From an uncultured Opitutaceae bacterium (GTDB taxonomy: Bacteria; Verrucomicrobiota; Verrucomicrobiia; Opitutales; Opitutaceae), in NCBI GenBank assembly GCA_951813085.1, contig OX638348.1, forward strand, positions 4,163,627 through 4,227,626: 64,000 nt of DNA, written 5' to 3'. The position numbers were made by a program, and so were the translations under genes. Each line of letters starts with the position of its first letter. Position 1 is the first letter of the stretch. Shown here one piece after another: positions 37,739 through 46,757 of this stretch. The notes beneath the pieces were generated by a model. The model did not search any database, was not told where the DNA came from, and saw nothing but the letters and a program-made list of their open reading frames with translations.

Positions 37739-38818
37739 ATGAGCCAATCTGAATCACGCACCACTGACGGCCAAGGCAGGCTATTTGAGCATATTGCCGA
37801 TACGATCGGCAATACCCCATGCATTCGTATACGAAATCTCGCCCCAGAGCACGTTGAAATGTATGTAAAGGCTGAATACTTCAATCCTGCAGGATCCGTC
37901 AAGGATCGGTTGGCTATAAGCATAATTGAGGAGACAGAACGCAGCGGTGAACTTAAGCCTGGCCAAACTGTGGTAGAGGCCACGAGCGGCAATACGGGCG
38001 TTGGCTTGGCTATGGTTTGCGCGGCTAAAGGGTATCCCTTGGTAGTGACGATGGCCGATAGCTTCTCAATCGAACGTCGTAAGCTGATGCGATTCTTTGG
38101 GGCGAAATTGGTGTTGACCCCCAAAGCGGAAAAAGGCTTTGGCATGTACCAAAAGGCGAAGGAACTTGCGGAAGCGAATGGCTGGTTCCTGGCTCGCCAA
38201 TTCGAAACGGATGCGAACGCTCGCATTCATGAGAACACGACTGCTCGCGAAATTATAGCGGACTTCGAAGGTAAGGAGTTGGACTATTGGGTGACCGGTT
38301 ATGGTACGGGAGGAACCATTTCGGGAGTATCGCGCGTCTTGCGTAAGGAACGTCCCAATACTAAGATCATACTTAGCGAACCTGCTAATGCCCAGCTCGT
38401 GGGCAGTGGCGTGGCCCAGGATCGAGACGAGAACAATGCGCCTGCTGTCAGTCATTCAGCGTTCCAACCGCATCCAGTACAAGGTTGGACGCCGGACTTC
38501 ATTCCCTACGTGCTTCAGGAAACGCTCGACAATAGCAACTATGACGAATTGATCCCTGTTCCAGGTCCCGAAGGCATCCAATGGTCCAATCAACTGGCGC
38601 AGAAGGAAGGTATCCTGACTGGAGTGTCTGGAGGGGCGAGCTTCGCAGTCGCTATGCAGGTTGCAGAAAAAGCGGCTCCGGGATCGGTCATCCTCTGCAT
38701 GCTGCCTGACACCGGCGAGCGCTATCTTTCATCGCCCTTGTTCGAAAGTATCGAGGAATACATGACAGAGGAGGAGGTCGCTCTTTCGAAATCGACTCCA
38801 GGCTTCCAGATGGACTGA
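37739..38818 (+). CDS. cysK: Cysteine synthase (O-acetylserine sulfhydrylase)
   Basis: It makes L-cysteine from O-acetylserine and sulfide with PLP. ATG 37739 gives 359 residues. Motifs: IGNTPCIRIRNL, the PLP lysine in NPAGSVKDRLAISII, substrate loop EATSGNTGVGLAMV, phosphate-binding GYGTGGTISGVSRVL, and GVSGGASFAVAM late in the protein. It is somewhat longer than the usual 310-320 residues because of a C-terminal extension. The cysK/cysM/cystathionine-synthase split cannot be settled by eye. Confidence 0.9.
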   Translation: MSQSESRTTDGQGRLFEHIADTIGNTPCIRIRNLAPEHVEMYVKAEYFNPAGSVKDRLAISIIEETERSGELKPGQTVVEATSGNTGVGLAMVCAAKGYPLVVTMADSFSIERRKLMRFFGAKLVLTPKAEKGFGMYQKAKELAEANGWFLARQFETDANARIHENTTAREIIADFEGKELDYWVTGYGTGGTISGVSRVLRKERPNTKIILSEPANAQLVGSGVAQDRDENNAPAVSHSAFQPHPVQGWTPDFIPYVLQETLDNSNYDELIPVPGPEGIQWSNQLAQKEGILTGVSGGASFAVAMQVAEKAAPGSVILCMLPDTGERYLSSPLFESIEEYMTEEEVALSKSTPGFQMD

Positions 38819-38831
38819 TTGCTCGAGCGGG

Positions 38832-40502
38832 TTAAATATCGAGCTCGGTTATTATTTTACAGCCGAAAACGTTCCATCCGATTTTTGGATCGCTGCCCGC
38901 TGGAAGTAATTCCAATTCCCAGACGACAGTTGCTGGGCTGTCGCGCGTATATTCGATGCAGCGGGTGACTTGGTCGAATTGGGCACGATTCTGCCAGGTC
39001 ATTTCATCGACTCGATCAGGATCCACGATCGCTCCATAGCCGACTAGTACGTTATTGCGACTTGGGGTTTCCGAAGCGTTACCCATCGCGATGGTCACGT
39101 ATTTATTCAGCTCCGCTCCCTCTGATGTCCAGATTTGTCTCGCGGTCATCGAATCGAAGTCGACTTCGTATTCGACGGCTCGGCTCCAGGTTTCCGAAAC
39201 CGGCGTGGGCGCATCGAAGGGCCTTGCTCGATAGTTGCCATTGTCGAACATCAGAAGTGTACCCTTTGCGGTGAAGAGTGGGGCATGCTGATGCCAGGGC
39301 CAACGAGCGTCTCCTTCGAGCGAAATAAGTTTCGATTGCAGCGCTTCGGGCCAACCTCCTGGCTCCCCGAAGATCCATCGGATTTCCCCGGTCTTCCCAT
39401 CGAGGTTGAGTATGGCGCTTTGGTAGCGGAAATTTACCATGACGGAACCGTCATCGAGCTTGGTAATTTCATTAGCATGCGACCAGTCGATGGTGCCGGG
39501 AAAGCTACGACGTTCCCAGTAGGTTGAGAATGTCTCATATCCGATGCGTCGGCTCGGCATGTGGTCGAATGCATCCCAGTCCCAAAGGATTTTTCCATCA
39601 GGGCTAAATTCCACAATTCGGTCGCCCATGACCCATTGGTCTTTCTTGGGAGCATCGCTGTCGTACTCGCTCGTAAAGTAGTTCTCGATTTTGCGTCGTA
39701 CGGTCGAGAGCGCGATAATGTTACCGTTTTCCATCAGGTCCGCATCGTGGTGGAATGTCAGAGCGTCTACAGGAGTGCCGACGTCCTCGCCTTGAGGACG
39801 CTGCGCTGCGTACCACGACCGGGTGGTGTTGCCCAGCATATCAATTTCGACCAGTCGGAAATCTGCGGTTACGTAGAAGATGCGTCCGTTTCCTTGATAG
39901 CTGAACCCGGCGATTCGAGAATCCGTTTGATAGTACCAGACCGGATTTCCTTCAATGTCCGTCATCACGAGCATTCCAAAACTTTCGCCGAACCGCAATT
40001 CCTCCTCATTGCCCAACGGCGTATCGCGTGGAATTCTACGTCTTGGGTTGAAGAGGCGGTAGCCCGGCTCCGCTCGTTCGGTATCTACTTTGCCCACTTT
40101 GATTCCCGGGAATTCCGCTGCATGCGTCGGTAGGCCAGGGGATTCATAGTGGAGTGTATCCGATTTCTGGACGGCGCCGGTTTCGCTTTCGATTGAGACG
40201 GATAGCTCATACCGTGAATTTGGTCTAAACCCGACAATGGGCAGGCCCATTTCGGGATCCCGGTCTTCCGGAAAACTTAGGCTCCAGCTATGATGCTCGT
40301 TGGAGATGTGTATGGTCGTCGTAGCGTGGGAGCTCGCTTTGAAGGTAATGATGGCGGCGAGTGGAGCGGCCGGATTCGGATTCGGCTGAACCTGAGGCGC
40401 CCGCACGAATTCCAGTTCGGCGGTCGCCTGTTTCGGTCCGCTGCACGCGCTCAGGGCGATCGCTGCGAAGCAGGTGGCGAGTAGATATATATTTCGTTTC
40501 AT
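38832..40502 (-). CDS. Aryl-sulfate sulfotransferase-like lipoprotein
   Basis: ASST enzymes move sulfate between phenols in the periplasm without PAPS. Start ATG 40502 gives 556 residues with lipobox ALSAC (Cys21); an upstream in-frame ATG is less likely. An N-terminal beta-sandwich (about 30-120) is followed by a beta-propeller with repeated W-ending blades (NPVWYYQTDS, GKILWDWDAFDHMP, GEIRWIFGEPGGW). Candidate catalytic histidines sit in LTFHHDADLMENGN, DWSHANEI and PWHQHAP. It is next to a sulfatase on the same strand, with 5 bases between them. Confidence 0.8.
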   Translation of the reverse strand: MKRNIYLLATCFAAIALSACSGPKQATAELEFVRAPQVQPNPNPAAPLAAIITFKASSHATTTIHISNEHHSWSLSFPEDRDPEMGLPIVGFRPNSRYELSVSIESETGAVQKSDTLHYESPGLPTHAAEFPGIKVGKVDTERAEPGYRLFNPRRRIPRDTPLGNEEELRFGESFGMLVMTDIEGNPVWYYQTDSRIAGFSYQGNGRIFYVTADFRLVEIDMLGNTTRSWYAAQRPQGEDVGTPVDALTFHHDADLMENGNIIALSTVRRKIENYFTSEYDSDAPKKDQWVMGDRIVEFSPDGKILWDWDAFDHMPSRRIGYETFSTYWERRSFPGTIDWSHANEITKLDDGSVMVNFRYQSAILNLDGKTGEIRWIFGEPGGWPEALQSKLISLEGDARWPWHQHAPLFTAKGTLLMFDNGNYRARPFDAPTPVSETWSRAVEYEVDFDSMTARQIWTSEGAELNKYVTIAMGNASETPSRNNVLVGYGAIVDPDRVDEMTWQNRAQFDQVTRCIEYTRDSPATVVWELELLPAGSDPKIGWNVFGCKIITELDI

Positions 40503-40507
40503 CGAAA

Positions 40508-41962
40508 CTATTCTCTCTCCCATTTGATGGCCCATGGATCATTGGTTTTCTCCTGAAACTCGCGAAGTCGAGACTTTAGGTTTTCGAGCACATTTTGGAA
40601 TTTCGGATCATCCACTCGGTTGATCGTTTCGTGAGGATCGCTTGTGAAGCTATATAACTCGAATCGCGGTCGATGGAGCAGCGCTTCGGGAGTTCGTTTG
40701 CCATAAAGCTCAAGTCCCTCTTTTTCCACGGATACCCAGGTTGGTGATTGTAGAAGGTCTCTGGCTAATGGAAATTCGAGTCCGTGAGCGATGTTGAATA
40801 TCAGCTTGTAGTGGCTCGTCTTAATTACGCGCATGGGATAGTACATTGTCACCTCGTGCGACGTATGGGATGCGAATACCGTGTCGAATCCACGGAGGCT
40901 TCCGCTCACGCCCTTTCTAAATGAACGTCCGTGCAAGTTGATATCGGATACATCGATTCCTGCATAGTCGTATAGGGTGGGAGCGATATCTACCCAAGAA
41001 ATGAGGCCATCTTGCGTGCGCCCAACCTGAGTCTGCCCGGGCTCTCGAACGATGCAGGGCAGTTTCATTCCGGGATCATATAGGGTCGTTTTGGCGCCCG
41101 CGAACGCAGCGCCATTGTCGGAAAGGTAGATAATCAGCGTGTTGTGGTACTTGCCGGCATCTTTCAAAATCTTGATGAGGTGCCCCATGCCTTGATCCAT
41201 TCGCGTCACGGATTGGTAGTACTGCGCCAGCTCTGCCCGACATTCCGCTGTATCAGGAAGGTAGGGGGGGACGATGACAGTGTCTGGATCGTAGATAGCC
41301 GTTTCGATACCCGGATAGCCTTCTTCTCGGTTTCCAAAAGGATTGGGGTCCGGATAGGTTTCGAATGTGGGGAGTCCGCTGGGCAGAAATGCATTTGAAC
41401 GATGGGGATCATCGGTCGCGTAAAATAGGAAGAATGGCTTGGAGTCGTCTTTCTCGATGAATTCTCGAGACTGTTCCGACATCTCCCAAGGACTGCGTCC
41501 GATCGTTCGGGGATCGTTTGCCGCTCCTGCAGAAAGTACTGTGTCGAATTGGTAGACAGCGTCTGGAGCGACGTGAAACTTGCCGATGCGGGCTGTCCTG
41601 TAGCCGTTATTCGACAAGGTCACGGGTAGGCTGACCACGTCATCGAAACTCTGATAGTTGTGGAAGGTATGCTGCAATCCGTATTGCCCATTGCTGTGAT
41701 TGTGCAGGCCAGTTAGTATTACGGAGCGGCTTGGGCTGCAGCTCGCCGTGGTGCAATTTGCATTTGTAAACAGAGTCCCGTCGGCCGCGAGAGCGTCTAG
41801 CGTTGGCGTCTTGACAACGGGATTGCCGTAGCACCCAAGCGCGTCGGTGCCGTGGTCATCTGAAACCATCAGGACAATGTTAGGTCGGTCTGCTGATGCG
41901 AAGCAGGCAAGACCAAGCATGGATGCGAAGAGAGAAATCGTCAGTAAGAAGCGTGGGTTCAT
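40508..41962 (-). CDS. Secreted sulfatase (heparan-N-sulfatase-like)
   Basis: The 484-residue enzyme has a signal peptide (about 1-24, FASAD). Asp35/Asp36 (VSDDHG) bind calcium, and Cys75 in CSPSR is the residue converted to formylglycine. TDDPHRSN, YLSDNGAAFAGAKTTLYDPG and KLPCIVREPG follow, like the sulfoglucosamine sulfohydrolase group. It would remove sulfate from polysaccharides outside the cytoplasm. It needs a formylglycine-generating enzyme; the local FGE-like gene at 42668 is broken, so the helper must come from elsewhere. Confidence 0.92.
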   Translation of the reverse strand: MNPRFLLTISLFASMLGLACFASADRPNIVLMVSDDHGTDALGCYGNPVVKTPTLDALAADGTLFTNANCTTASCSPSRSVILTGLHNHSNGQYGLQHTFHNYQSFDDVVSLPVTLSNNGYRTARIGKFHVAPDAVYQFDTVLSAGAANDPRTIGRSPWEMSEQSREFIEKDDSKPFFLFYATDDPHRSNAFLPSGLPTFETYPDPNPFGNREEGYPGIETAIYDPDTVIVPPYLPDTAECRAELAQYYQSVTRMDQGMGHLIKILKDAGKYHNTLIIYLSDNGAAFAGAKTTLYDPGMKLPCIVREPGQTQVGRTQDGLISWVDIAPTLYDYAGIDVSDINLHGRSFRKGVSGSLRGFDTVFASHTSHEVTMYYPMRVIKTSHYKLIFNIAHGLEFPLARDLLQSPTWVSVEKEGLELYGKRTPEALLHRPRFELYSFTSDPHETINRVDDPKFQNVLENLKSRLREFQEKTNDPWAIKWERE

Positions 41963-42065
41963 TTCGGTCGCAGATTAGGACTAAATTCTATGGGGGCGAG
42001 TCGTTTTTGACGGGAAGTTTCGATTGTAGATTGCCGCTTTTCAAAAATTGCTAATCATATAGCAT

Positions 42066-42663
42066 ATGAGCGTAGATATGGATCTTGACTCCCGGAATGC
42101 TCAGATCGGCTCAATAGCGATCGCGGTAATATGCGCAGTACGGCTAGCGGCGATCGTAACGGTCGCATTGATGTTGGGGGTGTTTTCCATGCGATCAGAC
42201 GCTGCCTAGTCTGTCAGCGAATCTCCTCCCTTCAGCCTAAATTTGGATGGGCGTCCCTCTATCGCCGATACCGCTCCCATTGACTATGTAGTCTGGTTAA
42301 CGGAATTCTTCACGATCGAGGACTTGTTCAATCTTCAATTGGTATCGGAAGATTCCGATGCGGATTTCGACGGAAGAAGCAATCGTTTCGAGTATCTAGC
42401 CGATTTGAATCCGAACAGCATAGAAGGACAGCTTTCGTATCAATATTGTCCGTGGGGCGGATCCGAAAACTGAGCTTAGTCCGATCCGACTAGGGGTTAG
42501 ATTTCAAATTGAATCCAGCGATGATTTGAAGTCCTGGATCCTCTACGATTGGGAAACGTTCCAGCAAATAGATGAAACGACGCGAATTGGCTTAAATCCG
42601 AGTTCTGAAGGAAGATATTTCCGCATCCGCTTGTTGGAATGTTTTTCAGAGCGCAATCAGTGA
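42066..42663 (+). pseudogene. Secreted protein gene broken by a TAG and a frameshift
   Basis: From ATG 42066 the frame encodes a signal-peptide-like segment (AAIVTVALMLGVFSMRSDAA), then TAG 42207-42209, then continues in frame (SVSESPPFSLNLDGRPSIAD ... LADLNPNSIEG). A frameshift near 42460 leads to the natural end (PIRLGVRFQIESSDDLKSW ... EGRYFRIRLLE, stop 42661-42663). The tail resembles the last domain of large secreted Verrucomicrobia proteins. CAG to TAG just after the signal cleavage site would explain the first lesion. Confidence 0.65.
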
Positions 42664-42667
42664 TTCC

Positions 42668-43888
42668 ATGTTCAGATCTGTAAGAGTCCTATTAGTATAC
42701 GTTATCGGCAACGCGTTTTTAGGTACTGCTGATGGAACAATCGAAATCGCCGATGTAGAGGCTTCGCGGATTGAGGGTGAAAAGAAAGTGCTGATCATCT
42801 ACGATCTCGGCAATACCGATGGAGTTCCGACAGAGGGTACTTTAGAAGTGACTTCAAATGGTGAATACTGGATCGAATCGAATTTCGCCACTGGAGATAT
42901 TGGAGATAGCGTAGCTCAAGGCTTCAATAAACGCATAATTTGGGATGTAGGCTCTGAGTGGCCCGACGGTCTTTACCCATTTGTAAAAGCGCGCGTACGG
43001 ATTGATGATGGGCAAGTTGAGGAAGTGCCCGTAGTTCCTGCCGGATTTTCATATATACCGAAGTCTTCTTTCGGAATGGGATCTACTGAGGCCGAAAAAT
43101 CGATTGTATCAACAGCGTCAGAATCGATCGATCCGAGCGATGAAATTCGACATCAATCTATTATTTCCCAGGGGTTTTTTATCGGCCAAACCGAAGTGAG
43201 TTTCACCGAATGGACGGAGGTGCGTAACTAGGCATTAGAAAATGGATACAATGATTTGCCCGTTGGTCAAAGCGGTGGCCCGATTTCGGGCGATGTGGCC
43301 AATCCTGCTTTGCATCCTGTAAGTTCAGTTTCCTGGTTCGATGTCGTGAAATGGCTGAATGCGCGAAGCGAGAGAATCGAGAACCATGCTATCGCTACAA
43401 TGGTGAGATTTACCGAAATGGGGGGATTGATTCCTAGTGCGATTTCGGAGCGGACGGATACCGATTGCCGACGGAATCAGAATGGGAGTATGCCTGCCGC
43501 GCAGGTTCTCCTGACGCATTTTATACCGGAGAAATTAGCGAACCGAATAGCGGCTCATTGGATCTGAACTTGGATCGCGCAGATGGTATCTGGAAAACAG
43601 TGGAGGCGTTACGCGTCCTGTGGGAGACTCTTCAAAAGAAGAGAACGCTTTCGGATTAAGCGACATGCATGGGAATGTCGAGGAGTGGTGTTGGGCTGGT
43701 ACGGTCCCTACGCAGAGCCGGTTATGATTGATCCGATCGGACGACGTGTAGGAGAGTTCCGAGTGAGCCGAGGCGGCGCGTTTTCTTCACCAGCGATCAG
43801 GTGCCGCTCTGCATCCCGAAGCAAGTTTAGCCCGAATTCGACCAGCGACAGCGTTGGTTTTCGAATGGCGCGATCCATTGGCAACTAA
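42668..43888 (+). pseudogene. Formylglycine-generating-enzyme-like (SUMF1) protein, heavily damaged
   Basis: The frame starts with a signal peptide and a beta domain (about 20-120), then the FGE-like core (PAGFSYIPKSSFGMGSTEAE, QGFFIGQTEVSFTEW). TAG at 43229-43231 replaces a Trp expected in VRN-W-ALENGY. Frameshifts near 43385, 43580 and 43690 and a second TAG at 43435-43437 break the rest, whose pieces are clear family matches ([54 protein letters not shown]). FGE activates sulfatases by oxidising the CxPxR cysteine; related SUMF1 proteins have other roles. Sulfatase neighbours fit either. Confidence 0.85.
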
Positions 43889-43959
43889 ACTTGCGCGATG
43901 ACCTTAGTTTGCGAAAAAGGGATCGCTTAGATGAGAGAGGCGCCGTTTGCTATGTATCT

Positions 43960-44421
43960 ATGAGTCCCGAAGAAAATAGAGTTGCGTTGAATCTGGAGCT
44001 CCCTCCAGCTCCGAGTCCTATGGGAGTTTACAAGCCTATTGTCATCCATGAGGGGCTCGCTTATCTTTCAGGTCACGGTCCGCTTAAGTCGGACGGCTCG
44101 CTGCTGAAAGGCCGCGTCGGTTCCGATGTCGATCAAGAGGCGGGTTACTTAGCCGCTCGCCAAACCGGACTGGCGATGTTGGCGACACTACGCGAGTCGC
44201 TCGGATCGTTGGATAGAGTAGCCCGCGTGATCAAGGTATTTGGAATGGTGAATTGCGATCCCGATTTCGAAAACCATCCCGCAGTCATTAATGGCTGCAG
44301 CGATCTGTTCGCATCGGTATTTGGTGAAGAGGCAGGAGTAGGCGCGCGTAGCGCGATCGGAATGGGTTCCTTGCCAGGCAATATTACGGTGGAGATCGAG
44401 GGCATTTTCCAAATCACCTAG
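43960..44421 (+). CDS. RidA-family protein
   Basis: RidA proteins hydrolyse reactive enamine/imine intermediates from PLP enzymes. ATG 43960 gives 153 residues. The YjgF/RidA barrel is recognised from LPPAPSPMGVYKPIVIHEGLAYLSGHGP, ARVIKVFGMVNCDPDF, SDLFASVFGEEAGVGARSAIGM and ITVEIEGIFQI. It is followed 5 bases later by a dipeptidase and lies near a PLP enzyme, which fits a role in amino-acid breakdown. Confidence 0.88.
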   Translation: MSPEENRVALNLELPPAPSPMGVYKPIVIHEGLAYLSGHGPLKSDGSLLKGRVGSDVDQEAGYLAARQTGLAMLATLRESLGSLDRVARVIKVFGMVNCDPDFENHPAVINGCSDLFASVFGEEAGVGARSAIGMGSLPGNITVEIEGIFQIT

Positions 44422-44426
44422 AGCCC

Positions 44427-45494
44427 ATGCTTCTCTTCGATGCCCATCTTGATCTTTCGCTGAACGCCCTTACATGGAATCGCGATTTGTCGCAGCCTTT
44501 GGCTGACATACGTGAACGCGAGAGCGGCTTGGCCGATATTAAAGGGCGGGCTCGCGGTACGGTTTCCCTGCCGGAAATGAAGAGGGCAGAAATCGCTTTT
44601 TGCGTCGCAACTCAGATTGGACATAGCGTATCCAAGCATTCCCCGGCCTACGGATGGAATAGCCCGGAGCAAGCCTGGGCTCAAACCCAAGGGCAAATTG
44701 CGTGGTATCGGACCATGGAAGACCGCGGCTTGATGAAGCAAATTTTAAATCGAGCGGATTTGGAAGCGAGCATGCAAGCTAATCAAAGCGGGAATAAAGA
44801 CGCTCCCTTGGCGTACATACTCAGTCTGGAAGGAGCGGATTCGTTGCTTGAACTGAGCTATCTTGAAACGGCATACGCGTATGGCTTGAGAGCGGTGGGG
44901 CCTGCCCACTACGGCCCGGGTCGATACGCTCCTGGCACGGGCGAGAGCGGTCCGCTCGAGCCCCGAGGCCGTGAGCTGCTAGCGGAAATGGATCGTCTTG
45001 GAATCGCCTTGGATGTAACGCACCTGACGGACGAAGGGTTTTGGGAGGCCCTGGACGTGTTCGAAGGCACGATTTGGGCCAGCCATAGCAATTGCCGAAG
45101 CTTGGTTCCTGGGCAAAGGCAATTAAGCGATGAGCAGATAAAGGCATTGATCGATCGGGATGCGGTTATCGGCGCGGCCTTGGATGCTTGGATGCTCTAT
45201 CCGAATTGGGTTAGAGGAGAGACCACTCCTGAATCTTCGGGCGTCATGCTGGAAGCCGTGGTCGAGCATATCGACCATGTGTGCCAAATCGCTGGAAATG
45301 CCCGCCATTCAGGCGTTGGATCCGACTTGGATGGCGGCTTTGGAACGGAGCAGACACCGAAGGATTTAGATTCGATCGCGGATCTTCAGCGTATCGTCGG
45401 GCTGCTGGAAGCAAAGGGATATGCGTTGCCCGATATAGAGGGAATTATGCACGGGAACTGGTTGCGAATCATGAGCGATTCACTAGGCCCCTAG
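44427..45494 (+). CDS. Membrane dipeptidase (M19 family)
   Basis: M19 enzymes are zinc hydrolases that cleave dipeptides, often with a D-residue. The 355-residue TIM barrel has the metal ligands in LFDAHLDLSLN, the bridging Glu in LSLEGADSLL, and later histidines in LDVTHLTDEGFWEAL and IWASHSNCRSL, with GVGSDLDGGFG near the end. No signal peptide is seen, so it should act in the cytoplasm. It lies 5 bases after the RidA gene, probably in one operon. Confidence 0.9.
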   Translation: MLLFDAHLDLSLNALTWNRDLSQPLADIRERESGLADIKGRARGTVSLPEMKRAEIAFCVATQIGHSVSKHSPAYGWNSPEQAWAQTQGQIAWYRTMEDRGLMKQILNRADLEASMQANQSGNKDAPLAYILSLEGADSLLELSYLETAYAYGLRAVGPAHYGPGRYAPGTGESGPLEPRGRELLAEMDRLGIALDVTHLTDEGFWEALDVFEGTIWASHSNCRSLVPGQRQLSDEQIKALIDRDAVIGAALDAWMLYPNWVRGETTPESSGVMLEAVVEHIDHVCQIAGNARHSGVGSDLDGGFGTEQTPKDLDSIADLQRIVGLLEAKGYALPDIEGIMHGNWLRIMSDSLGP

Positions 45495-45515
45495 GAACAT
45501 TTTTTGGGTGACCCT

Positions 45516-46634
45516 TCAGTCCAGAATGCGATCCCGAGCTGATACCGTCCAGTAGCCTGTCAATTTCCCCTCTTCGACGACAGCCACTTTGTTGTGGAGC
45601 GCGACGGTTGGGCAAATGTGCTTTGGGATACCGAAAAACGCATCGCCGACTTTGATCTCCGATGCGCTCTTCGTTTGCACCGCCAAATGCTCTTCGCTTT
45701 GGGAGACGAATTCCGCATCTTCTAAGCCGATAAGCCGCACGCGCGGGTGCGGCATCTCCGATGCGATGGCCTTGTGGCCGAGGTCGAGGCAAATCAAGCC
45801 GTCTGCAGGCTTGCTGATGACCCGCGTAAATATTAAAGCTGCATGCTTGAAAGGAAGATCCTTAAATGCATCACCGTATCCAAAATCCCATAGCAAGGTT
45901 GTTCCAGGACTTAGTTCGAAATCGCTTCGTTCTGCATGGATTGGGAATGTAGGACTGCCACCGATAACGATGTTGGGAAGTGGGAGGCCTGATGCCTTGA
46001 TTGTGGAAATAAACGTCGCGGAGGATTTGAAATCGTCTTCGACGTGAAGGCTTCGGTTGATCGGGTTCGGATCTCGAATGTGCCCGTCATAGATGTGAAG
46101 ACCTCGTAAGTTCAAAGTGGGGCAATCGACAATCGCTCTATACAGTTGCAATGCGAGCTCTCCAGGAGCTATTCCTGTTCGGTTCATTCCTGCATTGATA
46201 TCGAGGTAGAGACCAAGTGGGTATCCGCGAGCAGCGCTCTCGGATTCGATCGCATGAATGCTCTCGAAGTTGTCTGCGATGGTTGAAATAGTTGTATCCA
46301 GATTTTCCTGGGACAATTGGGCTAATGCGGCAATGTCCGGTCCGACAGGTTGCATGGCGATGAGAATGTCCTTGGCGCCTGCCCTGATGAGCATTTGCGC
46401 TTCGGAAAGGGTGGCGCACTTGAATTTCGATATACCTTTGGCCAACTGCATCGTGACCACCTCGCTTATCTTGCAGGTTTTGACGTGAGGCCTGAGACGT
46501 TCTGGATTGCCGGCAATTTCGATCATGCGGGCGATGTTGTCCTCGATGCATTGAGGAAATACCACCAAGCAAGGAGAGGGAATTCCGGATGCATCCTGAA
46601 TTTGAATGGTTGGAGTGTCGTTGCGCTGGCTCAT
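45516..46634 (-). CDS. D-threonine aldolase / D-serine dehydratase-like PLP enzyme
   Basis: The 372-residue protein has the alanine-racemase-type TIM barrel with the PLP lysine in RPHVKTCKI. DINAGMNRTGI and LRGLHIYDGHIRD follow, then a C-terminal beta domain with the metal-site pattern GYGDAF ... EEHLAV ... IPKHICPTVALHN. These enzymes cleave D-threonine or D-serine type amino acids. It faces the RidA/M19 pair, so the three may handle D-amino-acid peptides together. Confidence 0.85.
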   Translation of the reverse strand: MSQRNDTPTIQIQDASGIPSPCLVVFPQCIEDNIARMIEIAGNPERLRPHVKTCKISEVVTMQLAKGISKFKCATLSEAQMLIRAGAKDILIAMQPVGPDIAALAQLSQENLDTTISTIADNFESIHAIESESAARGYPLGLYLDINAGMNRTGIAPGELALQLYRAIVDCPTLNLRGLHIYDGHIRDPNPINRSLHVEDDFKSSATFISTIKASGLPLPNIVIGGSPTFPIHAERSDFELSPGTTLLWDFGYGDAFKDLPFKHAALIFTRVISKPADGLICLDLGHKAIASEMPHPRVRLIGLEDAEFVSQSEEHLAVQTKSASEIKVGDAFFGIPKHICPTVALHNKVAVVEEGKLTGYWTVSARDRILD

Positions 46635-46757
46635 GGGGCCGTACCAAATTCTTGTGACGAGTTGTTGTAGCTAGAATAGAGACTGCGCATTGCCGAACTC
46701 AATCGCTCTTCTGCCATCGGAATGTTTCTCCCTCAAGAATGAGATGTCGCTTAGCAT

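Noticed and set aside
37597-38226. 209-codon minus-strand frame across cysK
   Set aside because: It is fully antisense to a clear enzyme and has no recognisable motif.
39561-40133. 190-codon plus-strand frame within the sulfotransferase gene
   Set aside because: Antisense shadow of the propeller repeats.
29252-43437. Recoding of TAG as a sense codon
   Set aside because: Six in-frame TAGs look striking, but many core genes (rpsD, guaA, gltA and others) end in TAG, and the affected genes also carry frameshifts, so decay explains them.
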